A DNA stretch of 64,000 nucleotides from Lampris incognitus (taxonomy: Eukaryota; Chordata; Actinopteri; Lampriformes; Lampridae): contig NC_079221.1 in assembly GCF_029633865.1 (NCBI RefSeq), positions 2,169,937-2,233,936 of the forward strand, in the 5' to 3' direction. The notes under the pieces were generated by a model. The model saw only the letters and a program-made list of their open reading frames with translations, ran no database searches and was not told the origin of the DNA. The translations under genes and the position numbers were made by a program. Within the stretch, counting starts at the first letter, position 1, and each line of letters starts with the position of its first letter. Shown here in pieces: positions 63,036 through 64,000 of this stretch.

Positions 63036-64000
63036 TAAATACATATACACAAAAAAAATATATAAATATGAACCACATAAACATAAATACACAAAAAAAG
63101 ACATAAATGGACATACACTATCATTAAAACCCCACGACAGGATGTGAGGATTAGACTACTTTCCCATTCGCAGACCAGGTCTGAGAATATTTCTCATCCA
63201 TCCTCCTCTCGCTGTCCCTGCTTGTACTGCTGGAAAATGGAAAAATGGTGGCTCAGCGCTGTGCGCATGCTGATAGATGATCCTGTCCAATGAACGAGAG
63301 GGAAAATGAACCCCTAGCTGAGTGCTGCATAATGGCCACATTTTCCCTTTCCCTCTTCTCAAGCAGTGGAAAAACATTCTCCCACCATCATTTTGTAGTC
63401 TGCGTGTAATTGAAGACTATCCAACGTCAGAGGAGTTCCAAGCTTTTTATTTCACCAAGAAGCACTAATAAATTGCCAAAAAATCACTCTCATGTTAGCA
63501 GGCTTCCCTTTGAAATTGGCTCCTTGTTGCCAAGCGTAGGCTGTCGTTTTACAGCGGGCCGGGGCAGGGGTCAGTCAAACTAGTTGTCAGGGATTTAGAA
63601 AATTGTTTGGTCACATATGTTCAGCTGACATGCGAGCACCGTGTCCCGTGTGCTCTACATAGGTGGCACGATGAAGCACTAGTTAATTGTTTCAAGCTTC
63701 CCTAATGCACGCAGGGGTGCGGTGTTCCATACGGCACACGACTACATTGATGTTACGTGAAGCAGATGTTGATAAAGAAAACTAGGGCAAGCAGGAAAAG
63801 AAAAAGGAATTGCCTAATCCTTTTTTTTTTTGGATGATGAGGGGCTTTGTTTTTACACATGTACAATTTGAACCAACACATGGATTGCATTGGATTGTCC
63901 TGCACTTACGCACAATTCTCTGAAAATGACTGTGTCTGTAGGCCTTATCACAAAGGAATATGTTATTTTCCCTCCTCACAGAAAATTAAGAAATAAAGTT
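63036..64000 (+). other. fmnl2 intron 1, window end
   Basis: AT-rich DNA, no exon or repeat recognised. The final bases (TTCCCTCCTCACAGAAAATT AAG) contain a pyrimidine-CAG but the following sequence has a TAA in the frame needed to follow fmnl2 exon 1 (phase 0 reads AAA ATT AAG AAA TAA), so it is not accepted as exon 2. Confidence 0.5.

Larger units (their letters stand above)
43831..64000 (+). other. fmnl2: fmnl2 intron 1 (continues past the window)
   Basis: No second fmnl2 exon is recognised. Content: the 24-bp minisatellite (44412-47280), one family-D-like SINE (48650-48970), a long repeat-poor stretch (48975-53880), a small tandem array (53885-54050), a (GT)n (54264-54344), SINEs at 58530 and 59496, a (GT)n at 62117 and a composite SINE at 62538-63035. 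Confidence 0.75.

Noticed and set aside
63960-64000. Possible fmnl2 exon 2 at the window end
   Set aside because: The CAG is followed by an in-frame TAA in the phase required by exon 1 and does not code the expected MNLPPDKARLL segment.

Overview
This is vertebrate nuclear DNA, almost certainly from a teleost fish. The genes are split by GT-AG introns, their products closely match vertebrate proteins, and the spaces between exons are full of fish-type repeats: tRNA-derived SINEs, RTE- and L2-type LINEs, Penelope-like elements, a hAT MITE, foldback elements and long microsatellites. There are no operons, CRISPR arrays or prokaryotic features.

Four host genes lie head to tail on the + strand. 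(1) 1174-15945: the 3' part of a myosin-X gene (myo10 or a fish myo10-like paralog), 19 exons coding for 1,358 residues from the last IQ motifs through the helical region, PEST region, three PH domains, MyTH4 and FERM to the stop. (2) 22162-26328: complete pttg1ip, seven exons, 172 aa. (3) 35620-38528: complete sumo3, four exons, 95 aa. (4) 43717-43830: the first coding exon of fmnl2; everything from 43831 to the window end appears to be its first intron. The genes are functionally unrelated (filopodial motor; securin-binding membrane protein; SUMO modifier; myristoylated formin), although myosin-X and FMNL2 both act on actin protrusions.

The repeat landscape is layered. The myo10 introns hold an ~810-bp pyrimidine satellite abutting a splice acceptor, a LINE insertion with clean target-site duplications and a short inverted 5' end, and inverted Penelope-like termini. 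The 18.6-22.0 kb gap carries a 1.26-kb (TAC)n tract fused to an RTE LINE relic and an (ATTCT)n tract about 110 bp before the pttg1ip promoter. The 27-34 kb gap is a graveyard of Penelope-like fragments, with an L2 LINE inserted into one of them, and a 300-bp foldback element. A 21-bp minisatellite of about 32 units lies just upstream of the sumo3 CpG island. The start of fmnl2 intron 1 is a 2.9-kb, 24-bp-unit minisatellite containing an 835-bp tandem higher-order duplication that looks exact by eye.

No wholly new protein system is evident. The most unusual signals are a hammerhead-ribozyme-like three-way junction recurring in Penelope-like termini, the higher-order minisatellite in fmnl2, and a perfect GC hairpin just before sumo3 exon 2. 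All identifications come from reading the sequence and recalled family members; no searches were run.
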